The translations under genes and the position numbers were made by a program. 64,000 nt of DNA from Martelella mediterranea DSM 17316 (GTDB lineage Bacteria > Pseudomonadota > Alphaproteobacteria > Rhizobiales > Rhizobiaceae). The DNA is taken from the NCBI RefSeq assembly GCF_002043005.1, contig NZ_CP020330.1, forward strand, positions 642,501 through 706,500. The letters are read 5' to 3'. Shown in pieces: positions 38,216 to 46,202 of this stretch. The stretch's first letter is position 1, and the number at the start of each line of letters is the position of its first letter. Under the pieces are notes generated by a model, which saw only the letters and a program-made list of their open reading frames with translations, made no database searches and had not been told where the DNA came from.

Positions 38216-38291
38216 GCCGCCTTAGCTCAGTTGGTAGAGCATCGCATTCGTAATGCGGGGGTCACGTGTTCGAGTCACGTAGGCGGCACCA
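38216..38291 (+). tRNA. tRNA-Thr(CGT), intact, carried by the island
   Basis: The 76-nt tRNA has acceptor GCCGCCT/AGGCGGC, D-stem GCTC/GAGC, anticodon stem TCGCA/TGCGG (one wobble pair), and loop TTCGTAA with CGT at 38249-38251. The T-arm has loop TTCGAGT with GTCAC/GTCAC-type pairing in the neighbouring bases, and an encoded ACCA end. It reads ACG codons, which are common at this GC content. It differs from the split host gene mainly in the acceptor and anticodon stems, so it is not a local duplicate of it. Confidence 0.96.
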
Positions 38292-38299
38292 GCTTTTGG

Positions 38300-38887
38300 T
38301 TATGCAACTACCCAAGCGATTGTTCCGTCACGCCTGACGAGGGCAAGTTCAATTCCCGAACGAGAACAACGCGGCTCCATCCGTTTGGCGAGGCGCTCCG
38401 TTTCTGGTGTCCAAGGAACCGCCGCTATTTCACGAGCCCCATCGAAGGGGCGGGCCATAAGCAGGCCAACCGCCTCGCATAATCCTCGGCGCAGTCGTGA
38501 AAGTTGGCCAGCATGCGTGCTGTTGATAGTGCCGCCCTTGCATTCAATCACTATCTGTCGTCCGTCCGCCACTCCCACCACGTCTCCGACACCGGAGCGA
38601 GGGTTGACGATCACAGTTTCATTGCCGCGCCGATAGTTACCTCCATAAGAAGTGCTACCCAGCCCTTCGGTTTTTACGAACCCTGCATTGCCAAGCCAAG
38701 CTGGAATGTCGAAGCGTTTGGCGTGCTCGCCATCGGGGTGGATTGAAACCGTCGCCTCGTCTGCATTGTCGAGAATATAGCGTGCCATTGCGAGCATAAT
38801 GCTCGCCTCCGTCAACCGTTCCTCGATACCCCCTTGCGCTTTGCCTCGCCGTTTCTCAGGCGGCTCATGCCACGTCACATATTCCAC
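38300..38887 (-). CDS. PD-(D/E)XK-like nuclease protein, hypothetical
   Basis: The 195-residue protein has a stretch GVGDVVGVADGRQIVIECKGG at about residues 99-119. It fits the D...(D/E)xK nuclease core (Asp, then Glu-x-Lys on the next strand). The flanking fold is not recognised. A GTG at 38887 is the first start; an internal ATG is possible. It lies next to a RHH/RAMA-like gene on the same strand, 63 bp apart. A modification-dependent or host-restriction role is a guess. Confidence 0.65.
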   Translation of the reverse strand: MEYVTWHEPPEKRRGKAQGGIEERLTEASIMLAMARYILDNADEATVSIHPDGEHAKRFDIPAWLGNAGFVKTEGLGSTSYGGNYRRGNETVIVNPRSGVGDVVGVADGRQIVIECKGGTINSTHAGQLSRLRRGLCEAVGLLMARPFDGAREIAAVPWTPETERLAKRMEPRCSRSGIELALVRRDGTIAWVVA

Positions 38888-38950
38888 AGGCTTCGTCCCA
38901 TTAACCGAGGGGAGTAGAACCGCGCGTAAAACACGGAGGCTTTCCTTTAC

Positions 38951-39421
38951 TCAGGCGGCATCTGGAGTTGTGTGCAATTGCTGCTCATATGCCTTTAGCA
39001 GCTGCCATTCACTCTCGCCGGGTAGCCGAACTTGGATTAGTTCCTTGCCGTTCAGGCTTGTTTTCTTACCGTCCCGCGTTCTGCAAAGCTCGTCGGCCGC
39101 TCCCGATGGGCTTGAGAACCGCTGCCCTTCAAGCACAAGAGAGCCGTTATCCACGTGCCCAGTGAAGTGCTGGCCGTTGTAGACCATCTGAAGATCGGTG
39201 CCGTGAGGGAGCATTAGTCCGGCAGACTTCCCCTTGCCGACCCACGAGCGTCCCTCTGCTATGGGGCTGGCAGCCAATGAGCGTGCAGAGCGTTGGACTG
39301 CAGAGACATCAATACCCAGCATTCGACGCAACACTTCATTAGGCGTTTCATCGAAACCCCGACGTTCTAATTCAATGGCCTTGTGCACATCGAAATCAAT
39401 TTCGATCGACCGTGTTTGCAT
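38951..39421 (-). CDS. Ribbon-helix-helix protein with C-terminal RAMA-like domain
   Basis: The chosen ATG at 39421 has AAAGG upstream and gives 156 residues. Residues 1-36 (TRSIEIDFDVHKAIE to NEVLRRMLGID) look like a SeqA/CopG-type ribbon-helix-helix. The C-terminal half (GTDLQMVYNGQHFTG, LEGQRFSSPSGAA, then a NGKEL tail) resembles RAMA/DUF4357-type domains, linked with restriction or modified DNA. It may bind DNA in a modification-aware way. It is paired with the PD-(D/E)XK-like gene downstream. Confidence 0.65.
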   Translation of the reverse strand: MQTRSIEIDFDVHKAIELERRGFDETPNEVLRRMLGIDVSAVQRSARSLAASPIAEGRSWVGKGKSAGLMLPHGTDLQMVYNGQHFTGHVDNGSLVLEGQRFSSPSGAADELCRTRDGKKTSLNGKELIQVRLPGESEWQLLKAYEQQLHTTPDAA

Positions 39422-39591
39422 CTCAACACCTTTCCTCATTTCCCTTATCTTTCTCTTAAAAAACTCAAAGTCAAGTGATTTGAGTAATTAGAGTGTTTAG
39501 AGGGTGCTGACAGTTATCGATAGAATGGGGTGAGTGGTCACTTCGGCGTAAGCCACTTGTTGTAGCGTTTAAGCTGCAGGATTGATCAACT

Positions 39592-39888
39592 TCAGTGCCC
39601 TTCTAATCGCGTGGCGACGGACTTCCGCACGCGCCGCCAATATGTCTGCGCCGCACCGTCGCTTCGATACCACGCGTCGTGTTGCCGCAATAAAGCTTCC
39701 TCTGAGGGATCGGCAAAGTGTTCAATAAGTTCGTCGGCAGCACGCGTGATCTCCTCGGAGGGTATCAGTCGCGGTTTGATCGAGTCCGTCCAGAGGCCCC
39801 ATGCGATCAGACCAGCGAATATGATCAACTGCATAACGCAGAAGATCAGAATTAGCCCGGCAATGAGCTTGACGACTATGTCCCACAT
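39592..39888 (-). CDS. Small membrane protein, hypothetical
   Basis: The 98-residue protein starts at ATG 39888 behind GAGGT. It has a long hydrophobic segment at residues 5-33 (LIAGLILIFCVMQLIIFAGLIAWGLW), probably one long or two short membrane helices. A charged cytoplasmic tail is rich in E, R and W. The frame stays open upstream to 40680, but that part overlaps the XRE gene and reads as a composition artefact. The function is unknown. Confidence 0.65.
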   Translation of the reverse strand: MWDIVVKLIAGLILIFCVMQLIIFAGLIAWGLWTDSIKPRLIPSEEITRAADELIEHFADPSEEALLRQHDAWYRSDGAAQTYWRRVRKSVATRLEGH

Positions 39889-40002
39889 CGCAGACCTCAA
39901 CCTGTTACGATGTAGTCTATAGTCAACATTCCTTCTGCGAAAGCCAAAAATGAGATTCATGGTCCGTGGGCTTATCGTCTTCATTCGTGACTTAGTGCGC
40001 CC

Positions 40003-40221
40003 ATGGAAGACGTGCGCGCGATACTCGCCCGAAACATAAAGGCCGCCCGCAAACGGCTGAAAATCTCGCAGGAAGAACTTGCCGCGCGGGCCGAGATCGA
40101 CCGCACCTATGTCTCGGGCATCGAACGGCAGGTCAGGAACCCAACGATCACCGTTGTTGCAAGATTTGCAGAAGCCCTGGAGACCACCACGGCCAACCTG
40201 CTTGATGGCAATAGCCGGTAG
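40003..40221 (+). CDS. XRE-family helix-turn-helix regulator
   Basis: The 72-residue protein is nearly all one HTH domain: NIKAARKRLKISQEELAARAEIDRTYVSGIER with FAEALETTTANLL after it. Such small regulators control mobile-element genes. It is divergent from the membrane-protein gene. A cluster of GTAACC motifs lies downstream of it. Confidence 0.87.
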   Translation: MEDVRAILARNIKAARKRLKISQEELAARAEIDRTYVSGIERQVRNPTITVVARFAEALETTTANLLDGNSR

Positions 40222-40561
40222 TTGCCAGGAATATGCCCCCGTGCGACGCTCACGCGCCGCAAAGCCACGGTCGCCGCCCATAACCCAGCTCAGCGGCCCG
40301 TCGGAGGCCGTCAGACGCGCCCGGCGCGTTTGTGCTGGGCTTATAGCCCGCCGCGCCTGGGCGGCCGCAGAGGGCCCTATGCGGGCGGCGTGCAGTCCGG
40401 TCAACCTGCCCATAGCTGGCGGCAGCGGGTGTAACCTGTAACCGTAACCTTGGCCCCAAAAAGACAAACAGCAGGAGGGGGAGTGTGGCGCTCCCCCTTG
40501 CCGCCGCGCGGCACCGCGAACGGCACCGTTACGCGGGTTACGGTACGCCATAGGCTTACAT
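40222..40561. other. Intergenic gap with iterated GTAACC motifs
   Basis: No supported gene. GTAACC occurs at 40431, 40438 and 40444, with inverted GGTTAC at 40536. They could be binding sites for the neighbouring XRE protein or part of a replication or excision control site. A hairpin at 40476-40498 is listed separately. Confidence 0.45.
40476..40498 (-). terminator. Hairpin downstream of the vapE-like gene
   Basis: On the minus strand AGGGGGAG, a 7-nt loop and CTCCCCCT form a perfect 8-bp stem. A T-rich stretch (GTTTGTCTTTTTGG) comes about 5-18 nt later. It lies 64 bp past the vapE-like stop. Confidence 0.5.
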
Positions 40562-41761
40562 TCAAAACGGCGGTTCCGCGTCGGAGGAGCCTGTCTTGAC
40601 CCGCTCCAGCGTGGGTATGCCGCCATCGCCGCGCCGGGCGATCCATTCGTCCTTACGTTCATCGTCGGTGCCGCGCGCAAAACCCTTGCGCGGCGAGATG
40701 CCGCCTTGGCCGGGATCGTGCAGGCGGAAGGTGTTATAATCCCAACCGATCCGGTCCATGATCATCCGCAGGCGTTGCGCCTCGGGTGCCCTCATCCTGC
40801 CGCCCTCGAAGCCGAGGAGGAGCTTGACGCTTTCCAGCGAGACGCGGCCTGTGCGCTCGCCCAACCAGTCTTCGAGCACGGGTTCGAAGGTGTCTTCGAC
40901 AAGGCGCACGGTTTGCACGTCCGCTGCCGCCTTCCAGAGGTGGCGCGGTAGCCCGATCTCCTCGCCGGCCCGTTCCCGCACCACCGCCTCGGCCCAAAGC
41001 TGGTGCACGTCTTCCTTCAACCTCGCCAGGGCGATTTCGGCCACCTTTACGGGCCAGAAACGGCGATTGCCGGTCAAGTCGCGAAGATAGGCGTCTTCAT
41101 TGGTGGTGCCGATAATGATGCAGTGCCGGCGATAGCCGCGCGCATCGTGACCGTAGGCCTTGCGGTAATTGTCGGTATCCGTGCTGAGGAATTTCTTCAG
41201 GCTCTGGCTCGTGGTGTGGTTCATGCCGTCGAGTTCCTGGCACTCGACAATCCATGCGCGGGCGAGAAGCTCGGCCTTGGTTTTGTCGTCGCTCTTCAAA
41301 TCGAGATTGCCGCAGAACCACTCCTTGCGGACGGCAAGCCGCTCCGCGAGCCCGGACTTGCCGGCACCTTGCGGACCTTCGAGCACCAGCATCGTGTCGA
41401 ACTTGACGCCGGGCTGTTTGATCCGCCGCACACCGGCGATCAGCAGCTTGGAGCCGAAGGCGCGGTTGAGCTCGGTATCCTCGGCACCGCAATAGTCCCT
41501 CAGCCATGTATCGATGCGCGGCGTGCCGTCCCAGGCGAGGCCGTCGAGATAGTCGATGACCGGATGATAGGCCTGATCGTGGGCAACCGCGATCAGCTCC
41601 CGCCTGACGGCGCTTGGACTCGCCTTGAAATGCAGGTCCCGCAGGAACTTGCTGCTCAGGATTTCGATGATTTCATTGAGGTCGCGGTCGCTGAGACCCT
41701 GGCCGGTGATCTCGTCGGCATTGATGAAGAGGTTTCGGCGCGCGTCGACGCCGAGCCGCAT
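40562..41761 (-). pseudogene. VapE-family primase/helicase, 5'-truncated
   Basis: The 399-residue remnant of a virulence-associated E protein keeps the P-loop ATPase: Walker A GPQGAGKS at residues 129-136, VDYLDGLAWDG-like VIDYLDGLAWDGTPRIDTW before it, and AWIVECQELDG as Walker B. The usual N-terminal primase/zinc part is missing, since full-length relatives are near 700 aa. Upstream of residue 1 the frame continues in recognisable sequence only to about 41806, where it meets the broken HTH gene. It could still be expressed as a helicase-only protein from ATG 41761. Confidence 0.75.
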
Positions 41762-41793
41762 CAGCGCGTAGCGGACATTGTCGGGATGGTCCT

Positions 41794-41919
41794 TCAGCGG
41801 GACGCGCTGAGCCCGGTGAGCGTGGCGACTTCTTTCGTGGTGAGAAGCTTTTCGGGATAGACAAAGGTGCGCAACGAGACGGGACCGTTCGCGCGAACGG
41901 ACGATGAGTTGGGATTCAT
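41794..41919 (-). pseudogene. Truncated HTH (excisionase/MerR-like) gene fragment
   Basis: The frame from ATG 41919 runs 41 codons, ends in the typical TTKEVATLTGLSAS helix-turn-helix start, then stops at TGA 41794-41796 after reading into vapE sequence in another frame. The join is at about 41806. It looks like an internal deletion that fused the start of an HTH gene to the middle of vapE. Confidence 0.65.
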
Positions 41920-41925
41920 ATCGAA

Positions 41926-41940
41926 CCTACCTGTGGTAGG
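41926..41940 (-). promoter_or_regulatory. Hairpin over the ribosome binding site of the HTH fragment
   Basis: CCTACC-ACA-GGTAGG (minus strand) is a perfect 6-bp stem ending 6 nt before the ATG at 41919. It includes the only Shine-Dalgarno-like sequence. It could sequester the site or be an operator. Confidence 0.35.
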
Positions 41941-42152
41941 CCCTGCCAAGGCCGGTTAGGACACTCGGCGATCTGCATCATTCATCTGACGTGGCAGGGA
42001 AAATCCCCTAAAGAGCGCCACCCGAGGGCTAAAACCCACGGAACCCGCCACGGATTTTCATCCGCTGGATGCCGTCACCTCATCCGCTATAAATATCGCA
42101 TAGCGTCAGGGTTTTCTCAACCCAAGGGCGCGGTGCGTCAAATCTTTCGCGT
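41941..42152. other. Intergenic gap upstream of the HTH-vapE remnant
   Basis: About 210 bp with no supported gene. It holds AT-rich TATAAATAT near 42093 that could form a -10 region for the leftward genes. Confidence 0.35.
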
Positions 42153-42662
42153 CTAACGGTTTGATTGCAAACGATTTTGTTTCACCGAGAAGCAGTGAGC
42201 ATCCCATTCCGCAAGCTCGCACAGAATGCGCGAGACTGCCTCGTCTCGCAGGGCCTCGGTTGCCGGATCGCTTTCAACGACATGCCGCCTATATTCGCGA
42301 CAAAGCAGGTCTTTCGCCTCGCGGACCTTGACCGGGCAATCGAGCCCAAGGATTTCACGGGCCGCACTTTCCGCGAGCGAGGCCACCGAACGGGCGGGCG
42401 CGCTGTTCGAAGTGGGAACCAGGGCGAATATTTCGGCATTGCAGATATCCCGCCGTCGTTCGCGGATCATATAGGCAAGCGCTTCATCGATTGCGCCATC
42501 CGGCGTAGTCGACGGACCCAAGAGCGCTTTCATCGCCAAACCCAGTCGGCGCTCGACGCACTGGCCCGACTCTGCGGTCACCGGATGCGCTGCGATGATT
42601 GCCAGCAAGACCCGCTCCAGCACCGTTTCGGTTCCCGCTATCATCGCGTCAGTCCGCAGCAT
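42153..42662 (-). CDS. Hypothetical protein, integrase-linked
   Basis: The protein has 169 residues from ATG 42662, which has GGAG seven bases upstream and overlaps the integrase end by 14 bases. A second ATG at 42644 just after the integrase stop is also usable. The sequence is helical and polar (VLERVLLAIIAAHP, ESAAREILGL, KDLLCREYRRHV), with no recognised domain or motif. It may be a directionality or regulatory partner of the integrase, from position alone. Confidence 0.6.
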   Translation of the reverse strand: MLRTDAMIAGTETVLERVLLAIIAAHPVTAESGQCVERRLGLAMKALLGPSTTPDGAIDEALAYMIRERRRDICNAEIFALVPTSNSAPARSVASLAESAAREILGLDCPVKVREAKDLLCREYRRHVVESDPATEALRDEAVSRILCELAEWDAHCFSVKQNRLQSNR

Positions 42663-43815
42663 CGACCAGCTCCAATATCCGTTGTGCGACCTGTTCCACC
42701 GGCCCGCGCAAGCGCTCGGCATTGACGACGATGTAACCGCCCGTCACGTCGCCCGTGGCGCGATGGTTTAGCAGTCGCTTGAGCGCGTAATAGGGAACGT
42801 CTAGGCTCTCCGCGATGGTGATGAAGGTGCGGCGAAGGTCGTGCAGCGTGAAGCTGACCCCGGCACCGGCGCTAACGCGCTGAAGAAACTTCTTCGTCTC
42901 GATAAGATGCCCGTCCTTGCCCGGCCCCGGAAACACGAAGGGCGAGCCATTTGACCGTTTGCGGCGTTCTGAGAGGAGGTCGAACAGGAAGGTGGAGAGC
43001 GGCAGAGTCAGCGGGTCGCCGTTCTTCGTCTTGGGCAGATGCAGGGTCTTCGCAACAAGGTCCACATTCTCCCAGCGCAGCGCCATCAGCTCACCCCGGC
43101 GCATTCCGGTAAAGAGCGCCGTCAACAGGAAGTCGCGGGAATGTTCCGGCTCCGCGTGGACCGCCTTCCACCAGTTCGGCAAATCCTGCGCCGAAACGAG
43201 CGTCTGCCGACGCTGCTCGCGATGCCATGCCCGCGCCTGCGTCAATATCTGTGCGGGGTTGGGCGGAAGCTCGTCATGCGTCGCAGCGGCGAAATTATAG
43301 ACCGACCGGAAATGCCGGAACACGTTGTTCGCGGTCGTCTTGCCCACTTCCGCCGAAAGCTCCTGATGGCGCTTCAACACCATCTGCCGGGTAATCTCGT
43401 TGATCGGCTTCCTGCGCCAGGATTTCAGATAGAGCCGCGCCGAGCGGGTGTAGTTGTCGACCGTATGTCTGGAAAGGTGGGGCCGCGCGGCAAAGAAACT
43501 GTCGAACGCATCGGCCAGCGTGAGCTTGGTTACGACTTCCCGTTTCTTTTCCTTGTTGGGGTTCCGCCCCTCGGCCATCTCGCCCAAAAGCGCCAGCGCC
43601 TTCTTGCGGGCAATCTCCGGCGCGAACAGATCGGCGCGGCCGATCGTGACGCGGCAGGTCCGTCGCTGCACCTGCTTCTCGGCAAAGTACACCTTGGATT
43701 TGGTCCCGACCCGCAACCCGAAGCCGGGGAGCAGGGTATCGCGGTAAAAAACCTGACCACTTTGGGGGAAGGGAATGGCATCAACAGCGTGACGCGTAAG
43801 ACGTAGGTTTGGCAT
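42649..43815 (-). CDS. Tyrosine-type site-specific integrase
   Basis: The 388-residue phage-type integrase has an N-terminal arm-binding region (to about residue 90), a SAM-like core-binding domain (100-185) and a catalytic domain. Catalytic residues are visible: Arg239 or Arg240 (TGMRRGEL), His325 and Arg328 (HDLR), His351 (LLNHRA) and the nucleophile Tyr361 (GGYIVV). The ATG has a strong AAAGGAGG. It presumably recombines the ATTCGTAAT cores in the tRNA-Thr anticodon loop. It sits about 4.5 kb from the left end, unusual for an integrase that normally abuts the att site. Confidence 0.95.
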   Translation of the reverse strand: MPNLRLTRHAVDAIPFPQSGQVFYRDTLLPGFGLRVGTKSKVYFAEKQVQRRTCRVTIGRADLFAPEIARKKALALLGEMAEGRNPNKEKKREVVTKLTLADAFDSFFAARPHLSRHTVDNYTRSARLYLKSWRRKPINEITRQMVLKRHQELSAEVGKTTANNVFRHFRSVYNFAAATHDELPPNPAQILTQARAWHREQRRQTLVSAQDLPNWWKAVHAEPEHSRDFLLTALFTGMRRGELMALRWENVDLVAKTLHLPKTKNGDPLTLPLSTFLFDLLSERRKRSNGSPFVFPGPGKDGHLIETKKFLQRVSAGAGVSFTLHDLRRTFITIAESLDVPYYALKRLLNHRATGDVTGGYIVVNAERLRGPVEQVAQRILELVDAAD

Positions 43816-44083
43816 TTGAGACCTCCTTTCGGCCTCAACGCAACCTAACCCACTAATCTATAATTGCTAGTGATATCAGAGACTTATGACACACAAAGAA
43901 GCTTTGTCATAGAACCGGAAACGCGATCCAACGCCCGCGCACGCGCGATCGGACGAAAATCGGAATCGCCAGTGTCAGGGTGGCCATCGCCATGGAACAA
44001 ACATCACATGTAACAGCGATTCAAATAATACACGGTTTCCAATGCGGTGAGGCTCACCCAAGCACCGCGCAGATCCCGGCATC
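43816..44083. other. Gap between integrase start and cargo operon end
   Basis: The 268-bp gap has no supported gene and no clear terminator for the cargo operon. An AT-rich TATAGATTAG-like stretch near 43855 may be the integrase promoter. Confidence 0.4.
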
Positions 44084-45253
44084 TTACGCTACGCCACCCT
44101 CCCCAAGAACTTCTTCGACAATTTCATTGTCGTCTAGGAAGTCCACCGACACAGCGCCTTCAGCTGGATCATGCCCAGCAAGGCGCACCTCCTCAATCAC
44201 CTGTTGCATCGTAGTGACAATCTTGCGCGGGGTGATCTCCGTAAGTTGCGAAGCAATTGTCTCTATTGCTGCTTCTTCGAACGGGAAAAACTCCCCTTCA
44301 CCCTCTGGATCGACGCGATTGCTGTTCAGAATCTCTCGCACAAATGCCACGGCATCATCCTTGTCGAGCACAACCAATTCGATCTGCCGATGAATACGGC
44401 TCAGGATGTAATCGAAGAACAGCACGGCTAGCTGCGAAATCTCCGCTGAAAGCGCAATGACCATACAGAAACAATTCGGGCAGTTGTCGTAGATGTGGCG
44501 CAGAATGTCGTTAACCTCACGTGCCTCCTTGACACTGGCGCGCTCCAGATCGTCCAGCTCATCAATGAAGAGGTACGCGCCTTTCTTGAAGCGCCTCTTG
44601 CTCGTTTCTGAGATGTCCATTTCGTGGACAAAAAGGTTCACCAACCGGGTGAAGATCATCATCGCTTGGTAATCAGTGAGCGTCTTGGGCGCGATCAATT
44701 TCAGGAAGTCGTCTTCCTTCTGGCAATGGTAGATTTCCTTGGCGAAATTATTCAATTCAACCGGAGGGATCAGTAGCTCGATAATCTTTTCGGCGGGGAC
44801 ATCATGTGTGTGACCGTGGGCGGTGCGGCAAAGCGAAATGCATTCGGTCAGGAAGTTATGGTACGCTTGTACGTTAGCCATAAGATCGGACTTGGCTATA
44901 ATGTCATCGAGAAATGCTCCGGCAAAGGTCAGCTTGCCCTTGTCCTTGCGCAAGGTCGGAATGAAATAGCACACTGCGTCAAAGGTCTTTTTCTCTTCGT
45001 GTAAGATACGGTTCTGCGCCCAAAGCAGAGAATGGGATTTACCAGTACCGTAGTTGCCATAGAGCATGATGAAGTTGGCATTGCCGACCTGATCTGCCAG
45101 GGATCGACGAAGATACTTATCGAGTTGCTTCTTCTGTTTTTCATAGCCGACCCAGATGCTTGCGCGCGGATCGGCGGCAAAGTTTGGATTTGACCGGAAC
45201 GGATTATCTCTCAGATTAGCTTTTTCATAATAGTCTCCAGGCTGCATCACCAT
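44084..45253 (-). CDS. AAA+ ATPase, fifth gene of the island cargo operon
   Basis: The protein has 389 residues from ATG 45253, which has GGAG upstream and overlaps the stop of the previous gene; the frame is open 8 codons earlier. It has Walker A GNYGTGKS at 66-73, Walker B FIDELDD at 229-235 and a sensor-like strand (CMVIALSAE). A C-terminal region resembles the helical lid of ORC/Cdc6-type ATPases. It may bind DNA and load or gate the other components. No family name is assigned with confidence. Confidence 0.8.
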   Translation of the reverse strand: MVMQPGDYYEKANLRDNPFRSNPNFAADPRASIWVGYEKQKKQLDKYLRRSLADQVGNANFIMLYGNYGTGKSHSLLWAQNRILHEEKKTFDAVCYFIPTLRKDKGKLTFAGAFLDDIIAKSDLMANVQAYHNFLTECISLCRTAHGHTHDVPAEKIIELLIPPVELNNFAKEIYHCQKEDDFLKLIAPKTLTDYQAMMIFTRLVNLFVHEMDISETSKRRFKKGAYLFIDELDDLERASVKEAREVNDILRHIYDNCPNCFCMVIALSAEISQLAVLFFDYILSRIHRQIELVVLDKDDAVAFVREILNSNRVDPEGEGEFFPFEEAAIETIASQLTEITPRKIVTTMQQVIEEVRLAGHDPAEGAVSVDFLDDNEIVEEVLGEGGVA

Positions 45254-46200
45254 TTCCCGTTCTCCAGTTTTTGCCATTGCCCGCGCGCTAGGTACCGGCG
45301 CACCTCAGATAGCTCATAGCCGTGCATCATCAATTCTGCGATATATTCTTCCACATAGCCGATCTCATTTTCCGGCACCGAGTAGCAGAGTTCTTCGTTC
45401 CGCTGACGTTCACCGAGCGCCATGCCCATGCCCGTAAGATTAGAAGAGCCGACAAGAATCAGCGACGAATAGCGATCACCCTCGCGCAGGCCTGTTTCGT
45501 AGCGGCGGTTCTCATCGAAAACGAAGCAATAGAGCTTCGAGTGCAGGCGCGGATATACAAATATACCGACATTCCGTTCGGCCAACTTTTCCATCCACTC
45601 GATTTTCTTGTCTTTCGGTGGCGCCGTTATCAGCGCCACGCTTGCCCCGTCTTCGACCTGATCTAGCAAGAGTTTCCCAAATGGCTTAGTGGGCGCAAAC
45701 AAGTCTCCGTTAACGAACGGAGCAACCAGCCAGATATCTTTGTGGGGAAGATTGCGGCGCGAGAATATCTCGCGGTAGATTTGAGGATGTGGGACGTTGC
45801 GTTTGAAGCGATTGACGGGCGGTGGAGCTGCAACCTGTTTCTCACGTTCTGGCATGCCAGCCAGTGCCGCTGCCACCTCAGGCCCACCGTCATCCACGGC
45901 CACCGCCGCTTCAATAGCTCCAGCGGCAGGTCCGGTCAGATTGTCTTCGACGCTGTGCTCTCCCGCACGAAACAGATAGATGTTCTCACCCATGCGAATG
46001 AAGATGACACGGTAAGCCGTGCGCTTGCGGCTTACATAGCGTATCCAAGCATCATCAATCCCTTTATACGGGTGATCGTCAGCATCAGGCCTGAAACTAC
46101 CGTCGGGGCGTATGGTCTTCTGCAGTACCCGACGCGCAAAATGCGCGTCGTTATGCTCTTGTAGGTCAGAAATGAAATCGGGAAGCAGAAATACTGGCAT
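45247..46200 (-). CDS. RelE-like / phospholipase D-family nuclease fusion, fourth gene of the cargo operon
   Basis: The 317-residue protein has an N-terminal region (residues 15-85; HNDAHFARRVL, then AYRVIFIRMGENIYLF) with the strand pattern of RelE/ParE ribonuclease-fold toxins. The C-terminal PLD domain has one HxK motif (His220, Lys222) followed by LVGSSNLTG. One HxK per chain implies a dimeric active site, as in PLD-type restriction nucleases. It may be the effector that cuts nucleic acid. It overlaps the AAA+ gene and follows the unknown gene by 2 bp. Confidence 0.78.
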   Translation of the reverse strand: MPVFLLPDFISDLQEHNDAHFARRVLQKTIRPDGSFRPDADDHPYKGIDDAWIRYVSRKRTAYRVIFIRMGENIYLFRAGEHSVEDNLTGPAAGAIEAAVAVDDGGPEVAAALAGMPEREKQVAAPPPVNRFKRNVPHPQIYREIFSRRNLPHKDIWLVAPFVNGDLFAPTKPFGKLLLDQVEDGASVALITAPPKDKKIEWMEKLAERNVGIFVYPRLHSKLYCFVFDENRRYETGLREGDRYSSLILVGSSNLTGMGMALGERQRNEELCYSVPENEIGYVEEYIAELMMHGYELSEVRRYLARGQWQKLENGKW

Positions 46201-46202
46201 AC

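Noticed and set aside
38246..38254. The att core inside the intact tRNA as the true left border
   Set aside because: Its 5' half would give mismatched acceptor (GCCGCCT/AAGCGGC) and anticodon stems with the right half, whereas 38081-38119 fits perfectly.
39889..40680. N-terminal extension of the small membrane protein to 362 residues
   Set aside because: The extra part overlaps the XRE gene on the other strand and a gene-free gap, and has low-complexity composition; a good start with GAGGT exists at 39888.
43980..44393. Plus-strand frame of 137 codons at the end of the cargo operon
   Set aside because: It mostly lies antisense to the AAA+ gene, has no good ribosome site and no recognisable domain.
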